Positions 34,408 to 45,500 of a DNA stretch of 64,000 nucleotides are shown here, in pieces. Origin of the DNA: Nomia melanderi (taxonomy: Eukaryota; Arthropoda; Insecta; Hymenoptera; Halictidae); contig NC_135001.1 in the NCBI RefSeq assembly GCF_051020985.1, forward strand, positions 20,701,896 through 20,765,895, read 5' to 3'. The notes beneath the pieces were generated by a model, which worked only from the letters and a program-made list of their open reading frames with translations, made no database searches and had not been told where the DNA came from. The stretch's first letter is position 1, and each line of letters starts with the position of its first letter. The position numbers and the translations under genes are program-made.

Positions 34408-35359
34408 CTGTCGAATTCAATTCAGGAAATCGTTCCTAAATTATACGAACTAGAACATTGTTCCTGTTATTTGTTGTTACTCGTAAACGCTTTCAATTAG
34501 AAATGATTTAGAGATTCACAGTTACGGAGTTAATAGTTGACTTTATACTGAGTCATCTTGCTGAAGATTTTGAACTCGATGTGTGAGTATTGTTCAAGTG
34601 ATGTAAAATATACTTTAATACACTAGTAAGCATCTTTTCTTGCTGGGAGATTATTACAAAGCGAATTAGCAGCAGCATCATCGAACAAATAAAGGAATAA
34701 CGTAACACGATTAGAAATGGTATACTAGATGATTGGAATATTTGGGAAAATTACTTTCTAAACCATCAAAATCAGTTTCCTCGTCCGTCGATTCTCGAAT
34801 ACTTCCAGAGCACCTAGTATATCGAGAACACCGGTGAGTCCGCGTAAACCTGGAATTTTCAATCGGAGACGTCGCGCATCACGATGACGGCGCATTCCTT
34901 CCGGCTAGACAACTCGTTTGAAATTCGTTGAATAACAATTTTCACGGAAAATCTACTTCGACATAGGTCCGAGGAACGTTGCAACGTATCGTACGCGAGG
35001 AAACTCGTCGACGGCCACGAGAAATCGAAAGAGTTGGCCTAGAAACGAACTTTCACGGTCGAGAGGGGGGCAGCGAAGAATAGAAAAGGAAGGTCGCCGA
35101 TCAGACCTCGGCTAAAACCCGAGTCGGCTTTTCTTCTTCCGGTGTCAGTCGTCCCAGTTGCTGTTTTCCCTTTTAAAACACGGTGCCCGCAATGTTATCG
35201 CGATCGGGGCTCGAATAGAGGTTCGGAGAAGTGTCTATCGCGCTCGAACGCGGAATATTTGTCTCCCGATGAAACCTGCCTTCGTTTCGAACCGTGTCGC
35301 CTCTGTTCGCCGAAGTGTCGCCTTTCTGCGTGCTGATCTGGAGGAATTCGTTTCATTCG

Positions 35360-35554
35360 TTAACGCTAGAACTGCCTATAAATTTGTGCAATTTATTTAC
35401 AATTTCATATGAAGATTGTCGGAGCACGTTTCTTGAGATTTGAAGCGAAATTTATTTTGGTGTTTCCCACGAAGGGATTCTCGTAATTTCGATAATTGTG
35501 AAATAGAAATTTTCGAACGGGTCATTTTGATTCAATTAGTGATTCTAGTGTTAA
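35360..35554. mobile_element. Family Q element (copy 1)
   Basis: TTAACGCTAGAACTGCC ... GTGATTCTAGTGTTAA, 195 bp; also present in the other duplication copy, so it predates the duplication. Confidence 0.75.
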
Positions 35555-35579
35555 TCAACGAATCACGAGATAACGGAAT

Positions 35580-35801
35580 TTAACACTAGAACTACCGTAC
35601 CAGTCAAAATGACTGGTTTTGGTTTTTTTGTTTCGGAATTATTGATATCTTCGAAGCATTGAATATTCGAAATGATTTTGAAAATAGATAGTTTCCCTAG
35701 ACTACTATAATGAATGTCTAAAGAAACTGAAAATCTATTGTTACAATTTCTACAGAAATTGCATATTAATCGTATCAAATGCTCGGTAGTTCTAGTGTTA
35801 A
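35580..35801. mobile_element. Family D element with a proven TTAA target duplication
   Basis: TTAACACTAGAACTACCG ... CGGTAGTTCTAGTGTTAA. TTAA flanks at 35,580-35,583 and 35,798-35,801 surround 214 bp that are missing from the paralogous site at 40,680-40,683, where a single TTAA remains. Confidence 0.96.
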
Positions 35802-35996
35802 ATATTATCGAATCATATTTAGCCCGGAGAACGTCACAGTAGAAAACAACGATCATCGTGATAAGGCGGTTTCCAACGATAACTACTTTCGATTGGGAAA
35901 TTTATCGGGCGCAATTCCTCGCCAAGTTTCCTTTCCTTTCTGCGAGCAGATTCGGAGGACTTCGATCGGGAGGGAAGAGATCCGGAATTTTGAGAG

Positions 35997-36261
35997 ATGT
36001 CGAATGTGTACACGGCGGAGGAGGTGGCCAAGCACAATCGCGAGGGTGACCTGTGGATGATTTACAAGGACGGCGTGTACGACTTGACGAAATTCTTCAA
36101 GGAACACCCCGGCGGGGAGGAGCCGCTGTTGCAGCAGGCTGGAAAGGATGGCACCAAGTGTTTCGACGATATCGGGCACAGCGGCGAGGCGGTGCAGCTG
36201 CGGGAGACGTATAAAATCGGCACCGTCACGGGCACGATTCCTGCTGGGTCATCCGGTACTG
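35997..36261 (+). CDS. Cytochrome b5-like exon 1: haem-binding domain
   Basis: It covers residues 1-88 plus one base. The donor is taken as G|GTAACG at 36262; a GT six bases upstream (GTACTG) is also in phase. If the intron is retained the frame stays open to TGA at 36286-36288, giving a 97-residue form without the anchor. Confidence 0.92.
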
Positions 36262-38920
36262 GTAACGCCACTTTGCGATACGTTCGATGAGTTTAACTCT
36301 TAACCCTTTTAGTGCCGGGCGAAAAATGGGCACCCGAGCGAAGATAACCGGACGAATTTACTAAGGTTTGGGAAGAAGCTCATAGAAACCAAGATAAAAA
36401 TGATATTAATTCAAAAAGCAACGTTCTCCTGCAATGAAATTAAACCATTTATAATGTATTATAAATTTATTTCGAGATAGAGTTCTCCAATGCGAATAGT
36501 AAGGCGCTATTGGATGAACGATATATCGTCGCTGGCACTAAAAGGGTTAATAGTCCTATGTCGAGTCAGACATTGTTTTTCTCGTGTCGATGCTTAGAAA
36601 ATAATTCTACGTCAATTTTGAATTTTTACACGTGAAATTCAATCGCTCAATTCTATGCCGTTTCCATACTACACTTCTAGAATTGAAATTTGAAATTAAT
36701 TAAAAATAACATAGGACTATGTTACCGCGATTCTTCTAAAAAAATGAGAAATGTCACCAGTGTACAGCTAAAGTATTCTTGATGATGTAGAACTGTGTTG
36801 ACAGTCTCAGATGTGTTGATGTGATTAATTGAAGGTGATAATTGAACTCTTGTCTAGGTAACAAACAGGGATACGCCAACATTCTGTTTTATTGCAACCT
36901 CTACCTGTTTTAACAGTTTTTTCTATATTTATTTGTAGTATCACAATTGTATTTAAAGGTGACATTTCAGTCACTCCCAAATATTCTTGAATAAATAAAT
37001 AGAATGTCGTATTAAGCTGTAATTGAATGAACTAACGTCGACGTGAACCTCAATCTGAGAAACCAAGAGCACTTCGGATCGCAAAGGGTTAAAGATTAGA
37101 ATGTTTTTTCCTCTTTTTCTTCTACGTTAGGATTTAACCTTCTGCGGTCTGAAGTGCGTTCGGTTTTCCGCTTGGAATCGGTTAATGCGAGTTAAATTCC
37201 ACGTGTCGAGATGTTTTTGTTCGTTATACATGCTAGATTGTTTTGAAATGTACTACTCTGTAAGAAATGATTTCTAAACGAAAAAGTATCTGCGAGAAAT
37301 ATGTAAGGAAGTTAGTCACGAGATATTCTGAATTAGTGAATTGGTCGCTGGAACAAATGGTTCATTCGATTATGGTTTAACGTGAAAGTTTATTCGTTTA
37401 TTTGACACGTCTCAAGCGGAAACGACTAAACTCGTTTAGTGCACTGCTATGAACGAGACTTTTCATGGACACGGGGAAACATACATTAGAACCCACCGTG
37501 GGAACCGGAAAAAGGAAAAATACTTTGCGACAATGTCGTGTGTGCTCCGTGAAGGAAATATGCAATATAACGCGGTGTATATGTAGATTTTGCAATGTAC
37601 CTTCGCACAACGGAAAGTGCTTTGGAAGATATCACACTTGAAAACATTATTAAATTTTTTATTTTCTTAGTTTTCGATTTTTGAGAGTATTTTAATTTTT
37701 CCAAAGTGGATAAGGTTTAGAAGTTTTATTAAAAATAGCTATTTCGCGCAGAAGTAATTTTGTGAATTGCAAAAAGTTGCTATATGGTGAATGTTTGGCA
37801 AGGAAACACCCGCTTGAGACGTGTTAAGAACGTTTGCGCACCTTTTAAACCTCCGATCAATCCTTCGTGATTCGCGAGAGAAAACGTTATTCCATTATTC
37901 AGTAGGTCTAGTGTTAACCTTCGCACTCTACCGAGATATTTGAAACACCAACTAAGCCCACTGTGAAATGCGGTATATGCTGAGCAGCGTCATATTAAAC
38001 AATAATAATTGATTCTCTTTAGAATCGTCGATAGACTGATTGTACAACAGCTACAGTTTTTCAATTAACCCCTTAACTTGTACGCTCGAGTTAATTCGAG
38101 AAAAGAAAAAAAATCGTTTTATTGATATTTATCATTTACACGGGATTGTCAGCTATAACACTTATTTATTCAAGAATAAAATATAGCCTTTTTCCAGGGA
38201 ACAAAAGCGCAGTAAAATTGATTTTTTTTTTGGCCGGTTTTTTTCAAAAAAACTGTGCATTAAGGGGTTAATCAATCTGTTTCTTTGGTAGTGCGAAGAT
38301 TGATAGTGGTAACATCACTGAGATAGAACAAGTCAGGTAGAAATGGCCCACCCTTTAGAAAAGAACTAAAGCTTCACAGATATTACTGACACCTAACGAA
38401 AAATCAAATTTAATGAAAATTAATATACCTATGCAGAAAGTATAGTTAACCCTTTGAACTCGAGGTCTCTGGAGCAGAGCCATTTAAAATTTGCCGTTAT
38501 GAACTGTAAAATTATCTTCAAATATATTATAAGATTCATATCTATAATCTATGAAAAATATTAAAAGTCTATGACTTTTCTTTTCACTTTTCCATTAAAG
38601 TTCCTTCGAATTGCTGGTAATATTAGTGAGAGAGCTCTGAGTGCAAAGGGTTAAATAAGTCATTCCACTGAAAAAAAAATTCAAAATATGTGACAATTTA
38701 TTTTACGACTGTCGAATTGGAAAAATTGCTCGACAATTACGGTCATATTAAATCGTGATCCAGAAACCGCTTTCTGTCCCCAGGTGTACAAAACCCGACG
38801 ATAGACGACGAGAACTGGGAATACAATTCGCCGGAAGATAAATCGTCCTCCATACTTCCGGTGCTGCTCGCAGCCGGCGTCGTCATCTACGCCTACATAA
38901 TTTATTGCTTCTGGTTTTAA
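35997..38920 (+). CDS. Cytochrome b5-like, tail-anchored haemoprotein (two exons)
   Basis: Small electron carrier that donates electrons to desaturases, hydroxylases and P450s, held in the ER or outer mitochondrial membrane by a C-terminal helix. Exons 35997-36261 and 38784-38920 give 133 residues. The haem ligands are His37 (EHPGGEE) and His61 (IGHSGEAV). A linker (NPTIDDENWEY) leads to the anchor ILPVLLAAGVVIYAYIIY, ending CFWF-TAA. The ATG at 35997 opens with SNVYTAEEVAKHN, the normal b5 start. The 2.5-kb intron holds J, N, O, M and R elements. The protein is clearly different from the second b5 at 52.1 kb; I cannot tell which Drosophila b5-like gene is its orthologue. Confidence 0.94.
36300..36550. 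mobile_element. Family J element in the b5 intron
   Basis: TTAACCCTTTTAGTGCCGGG ... GCTGGCACTAAAAGGGTTAA, 251 bp. It begins 38 bp after the b5 donor. Confidence 0.88.
36547..36724. mobile_element. Family N element sharing TTAA with J
   Basis: TTAATAGTCCTATGTCGAG ... ACATAGGACTATGTTA, with palindrome TGTCGAGTCAGACA near the left end. Confidence 0.8.
36865..37092. mobile_element. Family O element (reverse)
   Basis: The right end GAGCACTTCGGATCGCAAAG GGTTAA and the interior match 43,581-43,806 in reverse. A second O-like left end (TTAACCTTCTGCGGTCTGAAG) lies at 37,136. Confidence 0.75.
38065..38271. mobile_element. Family M element
   Basis: TTAACCCCTTAACTTGTACG with palindrome CTCGAGTTAATTCGAG ... 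GTGCATTAAGGGGTTAA, 207 bp. Confidence 0.83.
38446..38654. mobile_element. Family R element
   Basis: TTAACCCTTTGAACTCGAGG ... CTGAGTGCAAAGGGTTAA, 209 bp, 129 bp before the second b5 exon. Confidence 0.82.
38784..38920 (+). CDS. Cytochrome b5-like exon 2: linker and membrane anchor
   Basis: The acceptor TTTCTGTCCCCAG ends at 38783. It encodes VQNPTIDDENWEYNSPEDK, then a hydrophobic anchor of about 17 residues and TAA at 38918-38920. A DENWE motif before the anchor is common in insect b5 proteins. Confidence 0.9.
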
Positions 38921-39293
38921 TGATGACGCAGAAACTTCGTTCGAACGGAGCAACCGCGACATGAACAAATTCAGAATCACGCGGAGACGGTGCTATTACT
39001 TGTATGCGATCGATTTTTAGAACAAAATTATTGTTGGAGAGATTAAACAACAATGGAAAGAAAGGAACTGTCCCTGTGTGCGTGTGTTTATCGCGAATGC
39101 GTCGATAATGATCGATAAGTAGATTACGAATATTTATATCTCGCTGTGATGAGTATTAAATCGATTAAACTCAACATTTTGTTTTTAAATTCAGCCAATT
39201 GTAAAAACAGTTTGCGTAACAATTGATTCCTGTCAGCTTCTCTTGTTACTGGAAGCTGATGACAAACTGATTATGCTGTTTCTAATCGTTTCG

Positions 39294-39299
39294 AATAAA
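39294..39299 (+). other. poly(A) signal of the first cytochrome b5 gene
   Basis: AATAAA in TTTCGAATAAAAAATC, 374 bp after the stop; the first clean signal downstream. Confidence 0.5.
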
Positions 39300-39369
39300 A
39301 AATCTGAAATCCACTGAGATCAGTAATAAAATTAACCAATGAGTATCCACGTCGAACTCGGGACAAATA

Positions 39370-39460
39370 CATTTAATATATATGTATATATATAAAATAA
39401 TAATAATAATAATATAATATATAATACATATAATAATATAAAATATATAATATATACATT
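39370..39460. repeat. AT-rich simple repeat
   Basis: TA/ATA/AATAT low-complexity run just after the first b5 gene. Confidence 0.85.
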
Positions 39461-39985
39461 AATAGAAGAAGCTCAAGCAAAATGAACAAAATTTACATGT
39501 TCATCTGAAAGTCAATAACTAATTTAAGTTACCATTATTCTGAATTTTAACCGGTACACGCGCGTGAGTGCTAAAGTTAGCTTTCACTGTGTTGCAAAAT
39601 GACATCAATGCTACAATATTTAAATTTCTAAGCCACATTATCGTGCATTTAATTTTAGAAAACCTTCATTTCTCGAAATTATTATGCACTTTAACCCTGG
39701 AAGTACCGCATTTATTGCCTATTTAGCTTCGCGGTTCATTAAAATTTTTACCGTTACGATAACAGGTTAAGATAACTTTTACCTCGAAGATAGAACGAAA
39801 TTCTCGACCGAATAAACAAACGTTCATTTATTTTCGTAAACGTCAGCGATCGAACGATAACGTTACACAACGATGTTTCTCTCGCGATAAGACAATGTAC
39901 CCCGCGAAGGATCTGATTCTTCCATTCGAAATTCGAGTCGAGGATCAGTGAACTTTCCGAAAGAAGTGCGGCGATCGGACTGGTC

Positions 39986-40374
39986 AACACATTGAGCGCC
40001 GGCCTGATTTTTAGTCTATCGTTTAATTGCTAGTCCTAAATTAACACTAAAACCACCGAGCAGTTCAACTGACTTTTGAAAATTTCGCTATAGAAACTCC
40101 AAGAGTGCATCTGTTCAGACTTTAATTGATTCACAATTCAATTTGCGTAGTGCTAAATGAACTTCTTTAATAATTTCTCGGAGAAACATTTGTTACCTTT
40201 TTAACAATTGCAAAAAGAAGACATCATGTAACATTCTAGTGTATAACACAAATCCAAAGTAAAATTTACAAAATCCAATCCCTTATTCTCTTCTGTAAGT
40301 TAGAAATTTTCGTTTAACCGATGTTTAAAAATGCATCAATATTATCACCGACGCTCGCGATTTTTCGAAGACGA
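39986..40374. mobile_element. Family T element with nested E, right end cut off
   Basis: Starts ACACATTGAGCGCCGG. It carries an E element from 40,041 (TTAACACTAAAACCACCGAG). The whole matches 57,803-58,232 in reverse orientation, but the last ~25 bp of T are missing where the segmental duplication begins. Confidence 0.8.
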
Positions 40375-40804
40375 TCCTGTCTTCGTTTCGAACCGTGTCG
40401 CTTCTGTTTACGGAAGTGTCGCCTTTCTGCGAGCAGATTTGGAGGAATTCTTTGTATTCGTTAACGCTAGAACTGCCAAAAATTCGTGCAATTTATTTAT
40501 AATTCCGTATGAAGATTGTCAGAGCACGTTTCTTGAGATTTGAAGCAAGATTTATTTTGGAGTTTCCCACGAGGGGATTCCCATGATTTCGATAATTATG
40601 AAATAGAAATTTTCGAACGGGTCACTTTGATTCACCTAGTAATTCCAGTGTTAATGAACGAATCACCAGATAACGGAATTTAAATATCGAATCATATTTA
40701 GCCTAAGGAACGTCACAGTAGAAAACACAACCGTCATCGTGATAAGGCAGTTTCAAACGATAACTATACTTTCGATTGCATCCGGGAAATTTATTGGCCG
40801 CGAT
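40375..40804. repeat. Segmental duplication, copy 2 (empty site)
   Basis: Paralogue of 35,274-35,914 without the D element. It includes Q copy 2 (40,461-40,654). The intact target GAATTTAAATATCG has its TTAA at 40,680-40,683. Confidence 0.92.
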
Positions 40805-41387
40805 CCACGTTAGTTTATCTCGCAAGCAATTTATAACCTGCCAATGATCGTTAGCGTTTTATATCGCCGGGCAATACATATAATTTATATAAATTTATGC
40901 GTTATTTTGAATTGAAGATGAGGTTTCTCTATGCGCATTAATTAAGAATCGAGTGCAGACAAAAGCGAATCGCGGGCGATGAACTTTCCTAGCCTAGTTT
41001 TCGACTTTATCCTGCAAGGCAAAACAGGAAATTACGAAATAAAGTGGAAAAGGAACATTTCGAATGATTTGTAGTCGATTGAAGGAAGAATTGAATTAAT
41101 TCCTACTTCCAATAATTTTTCCTATCACGGTGCAATTATTAAGTGAATATAAATGCGTTGTATTATATTAAAATATAAATACTTTTTTCCGGTCATCGGT
41201 GACCCCACCGTCGCAGTCATGTTAATAACACTGAATAAAATACACGTTTATCTTCTAAAGTATCATTATTATATCTGTTTCTAAAACTAACACCAGCTTT
41301 CCTCTCCAATATTTCGTGTTCCCTTGTACCGACAAACTCTGTTCGCGCGGTTTTCACGTAAATCGAGGGTCAAATATCGTTCGTCAT

Positions 41388-41960
41388 TTAACCCTTTGCA
41401 CTCGAGCGGCGCCTTGCAATCGCCGTTTGATTTCACCGAACAAAACAATCAAATTTAGAATTCAATATCAAATTTAATCGACACATGAAACATCGAAATG
41501 AACTAGTTCTGTCACTTAACCCCTTAACGGGGGAATGCGTGCGTGAGGACATTATGGTGAGAGACAGCGGAGAACATTTTGTATTTTTACGTGTTGTCCA
41601 TACTGTTTCCTAATTCTCTTTTTACCGAAGATCCACCTTTTCAATATCTATAATAATAGTAGCCCCACTATAAACTTGGGGCTCATCCGGGACTATACAT
41701 GCGACAGGGAATACGAATGATCAAAAAATGAATTTGCCCTATAAAGGGTTAATTAAGTTGTATTTTTACGTGTTGTCCATATTGTTTCCTTATCTCATTA
41801 AATACATACATATTGTTTCCTAATTCTCTTTTTACCGAAGATCCACATTTTCAATATCTAATAATAACAGTCACCACTATAGCATTAAATATCAAATTTT
41901 AGAGTTTCACCGTACGAAATCAGGTGGCGAGTGAGTCACCTCTCGAGTGCAAAGGGTTAA
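41388..41960. mobile_element. Family A element split by a family S element and its partial duplicate
   Basis: Left A end TTAACCCTTTGCACTCGAGC, right A end CACCTCTCGAGTGCAAAGGG TTAA. S lies at 41,516-41,752 (TTAACCCCTTAACGGGGG ... CCTATAAAGGGTTAA), followed by repeated S pieces (GTATTTTTACGTGTTGTCCA) to about 41,880. Confidence 0.75.
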
Positions 41961-43386
41961 CACCGTCGCGTCGAGCGTCCAAATGCCTATGCACGGTAGC
42001 ATACGAGTCGAATGCAGTCGCATGCGGGACCTGCATTAGCCGCATGCCGTGATGCACCGTTCCCGATCAATAGTTCGGTTTGATTTCGCGTTGACGAGGT
42101 CCGAATGCTACCGACGTTCACCGTGACTCGCGGAACGCTGTTACTTCGGCGGACTTTCCGTCGGACCGCCGGAAAAAGAACAAATGGTAGTCGACTGTAA
42201 CCGGCAAAACCTATTCCCGCGGGAACCGTTAGTCGATCACCGGCTCGAAGGGAAGAAAATTACAACTTGTTCTTCCGGCGAATACCTCGCTTCAGAGGAA
42301 AAGAATTTTTGCAATTCCCGGTGGTAGTGAACTGTACTTCTTTTTCTGTTTGAATTTTTACTTTGGACATACATGAGTTTATTCACGAGTCGAGGTCATT
42401 AAATACAATTCCGGAATGTTATCGAATTTGAAACGGTTAATCGATTCTTTATGGATGTATTATAATTTCATCAAATTTTTCTACTGTCGTCTCGGTGGAA
42501 TTGATCGATCACAGAAGCTAAGAATTTTTGCAATTCCCGGTGGCAGCAGAGATTACAGGTCTCCTCCGTTTGCATTTTTGCTTTCCATATGTACGAATTC
42601 GGAAGCCTTCGTAATAAACGTTTGTCATTGCTCATGAATACATTCATCGTACCATAAATATATTTACAGGCCAATTATTCGTCTACACGCCTTCCAAAAC
42701 CGACGGTAATATGTAGAAGTTAAAATTCGAAACAGTTGCGGAACAAAAATATATTAAGAAGAGATAGAAAAAATTCTATGCGAATTGTTGAATAGTTCCG
42801 AAAAATAGCTTTGTCGAAAATAGCTTTACATTCCGCTGAATTTCGATCGCTGGAAATTATTCAATGGAACCTGTGAACAAGGTGACGCAAGGATGGTACA
42901 TTTACATAAATATATTGAAACATTGATAACTTTATCTTGTACAATTTTAACAACCCTTCAGACTGTTACAGAAACCGCGAGCGAAAAACTGCGCGCGATT
43001 CGCAGAAGAATTACGACCTGCGCATTCCTTTATTGCCGGATATGCATTTCAATAAAAAAAGGAGAAGACGGTGATGGTGGTTAAATAAAAATTGTTTCGC
43101 ACCGAGTCGAGCGGCTGGGAACACCGATAAGACGAGAGGATGATGATCGAGCACTGTCGATATCGTGACTTCATTCCGAGAAACTGGTACTTTCGATCGT
43201 GACGGAACATAATCGGTTATTCGATAATAGAGATATCAATTTTTCGATATTCACTGCGAGAATTAATTTCGATCTTGATACACGATGACGATGCTCGTTG
43301 TCACATCGGTTGTCTTGTATGTTACGATTGTTTTTTAGTCATTCAGAAGCGTCAGTCACCAGTGGCTGACATGGCGCTTAACGTGT

Positions 43387-43580
43387 TAACACGTTGAATG
43401 CCACGGGGGTCACCGGTGACCTCCAACCAAATCGAATTAGTATAATTCATTTCAATTGACCCTTTGCGGACGGATGTCGACATTTCGACGAGATGAAATT
43501 TTCATATTTGGAAGACTAAGTCGCAAACAAATGATTTAATTAGTCTCCTTTATTTATTTAGCTTCCTATTTTCCTATTAA
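43387..43580. mobile_element. Family K left end followed by a truncated family B
   Basis: K: TTAACACGTTGAATGCCACG with GGGGTCACCGGTGACC. At 43,457 it passes into B (TTGACCCTTTGCGGACGGATG), which stops where the O element begins at 43,581. Confidence 0.7.
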
Positions 43581-43816
43581 TTAACCCTTTGCGGTCCGAA
43601 GTGCTCTTGGTTTTTCAGTTTGAAGTTCACGTCGACGTTAGTTCGTTCAATTACAGCTTAATACGACGCTCTATTTATTTATTGAAGAATATTTGGGAGT
43701 CATTGAAATGTTACCTTTAAATGGTACAATTGTGATACTACAAATAAATATAGAAAAAATGGTTGAAACAGGTAGTGGTTGCAATAAAATAGAATGTCCT
43801 TTGAACATTGAAATTA
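43581..43816. mobile_element. Family O element
   Basis: TTAACCCTTTGCGGTCCGAAG; matches 36,865-37,092 in reverse. Confidence 0.75.
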
Positions 43817-44237
43817 ACCTTTGAACTCCCATATAATCAAAGATCATACCAGTCGCCAGATGATTTGATTCAGCAAAATTATAAATTTTGGGATTCACCA
43901 TTAACCTTTGTACACTACATCAGTACGCGACATATTACAAGAAAATACTTCTGTTACCTAATTTATATATAATTTCTTGTTAAATTCATTTTAAAGAATC
44001 TCGTCTATATCAAATTAGAAAGTACAGAATATTTCAAGTGAAAAACAAAGAGTTAACCCTTTGAACTCTGTAGGCTCCAGTATTACACCAGTTACAATAC
44101 TCAATATTTTATTAATTATTAGATTTTTATTAAAACATCGAAGGTATGTTATAGCATTTCTCATTTTGACTAGAGATACCATAAAAATTAGTTGCAGTTG
44201 CTGACAGATCACAAAACCATCTGGACTGCTAAGGGTT
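43813..44237. mobile_element. Reversed A element chained to a C element
   Basis: A: 43,813-44,056 (degraded left end). C: 44,053-44,237 (TTAACCCTTTGAACTCTGTAG ... CTGGACTGCTAAGGGTTAA), sharing TTAA at 44,053-44,056. Confidence 0.78.
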
Positions 44238-44835
44238 AAATATTTCTAACGAAATACTTCCAATTAGAAATACCATAAAAATTAGTTGCAGTTTCTAACA
44301 GATCACAAAACCATCTAGAATGCTAAGGGTTAAATATTTCTAACAAAAAACTTCCAATTAGAAATACCATAAAAATTAGTTGCAGTTGCTAACAAATTAC
44401 AAAACCAGCTAGAATGCTAAGGGTTAAATATTTCTAACAAAATACTTCCAATTAGAAATACCATAAAAATTAGTTGCAGTTTCTAACAGATCACAAAACC
44501 ATCTAGAATGCTAAGGGTTAAATATTTCTAACAAAAAACTTCCAATTAGAAATACCATAAAAATTAGTTGCAGTTGCTAACAAATTACAAAACCAGCTAG
44601 AATGCTAAGGGTTAAATATTTCTAACAAAATACTTCCAATTAGAAATACCATAAAAATTAGTTGCAGTTTCTAACAGATCACAAAACCATCTGAAATGCT
44701 AAGGGTTAAATATTTCTAACAAAAAACTTCCAATTAGAAATACCATAAAAATTAGTTGCAATTGCTAACAGATTACAAAACCATCTGGACTACTAAGGGT
44801 TAAATATTTCCAACAAAAAACCTCCGAGCACAAAG
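44179..44835. repeat. 94-bp tandem array with 188-bp dimeric period
   Basis: CCATAAAAATTAGTTGCAG recurs at 44,179, 44,273, 44,367, 44,461, 44,555, 44,649 and 44,743, exactly 94 bp apart. Units alternate between CAGTTTCTAACAGATCAC and CAGTTGCTAACAAATTAC types. Each unit is the right end of a C element (...GCTAAGGGTTAA) plus the right end of an A-type element (ATATTTCTAACRAAATACTTC). Confidence 0.97.
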
Positions 44836-45350
44836 GGTTAACCATTCCGTAGCTATCATTCAAAAATCCTCTTACAACGAACGCCACGCGCGTCTCACGA
44901 ATCCATCTCGTGACGCAAGCTAGAGAACCGGTGTGACAACGAGTGGGAGCGAAAGATGATAACAGGGGGGCCGTTGGTGGGGCGAGGGATCCAGAGGGCG
45001 TAAGGATAAAGCTGGCACGGTAGTCCAGCGAAGCCAGAAAAAGGCGAAACCGCCTTTTTCCTCCCACTCCGCGTCGCCCCTTCCACGATCCCGTTCCTCA
45101 TCGGCAGGCGTCCTTCAACAACCCCCGCGACCGCCGCAGAAACCATCGGCGTCGCTGAGGAGAGGGTAACCGTACTCCCCTCGATTTCCCCGATCTGGCC
45201 ACATTGGCTACGGTCTGACCTGGATCGTGGCAGTGTTTGTGCCAGCGCAGGCTCGCGAACAGCCCGTTTAGAGAACATCTTCATTCGCGTTTTTGATTCG
45301 TTCGTCCGCGTTTCCTCGTCTCTATCCCTCCTCCAATCTCGATCTCGCAC

Positions 45351-45356
45351 TATCTA

Positions 45357-45398
<42 letters not shown>
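45351..45398. repeat. CTAT/CT microsatellite
   Basis: A few CTAT units followed by about 17 CT units. Confidence 0.93.
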
Positions 45399-45409
<11 letters not shown>

Positions 45410-45420
45410 GTCTCTCGCGC

Positions 45421-45500
45421 GCAAACCCACTCTTTCTCAGTGGCGTGGTTCAAAGAGCGCGCAAACCCACTCTTTCTCAGTGGCGTGGTTCAAGGAGCGC
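45421..45500. repeat. Two 40-bp tandem units
   Basis: GCAAACCCACTCTTTCTCAG begins both units (45,421 and 45,461); they differ at one base (CAAAGAGC / CAAGGAGC). In CpG-rich promoter-like DNA. Confidence 0.95.

Larger units (their letters stand above)
35274..35914. repeat. Segmental duplication, copy 1 (upstream of the first b5 gene)
   Basis: Matches 40,375-40,804 over its length apart from a 218-bp D insertion and small indels. It starts near CCTGCCTTCGTTTCGAACC and ends near GGGAAATTTATCGGGCGC, 80 bp before the first b5 ATG, so it probably includes promoter sequence. Confidence 0.92.

Noticed and set aside
44179..44835. CRISPR-like array
   Set aside because: Whole 94-bp units are repeated with no variable spacers, and the host is a eukaryote.
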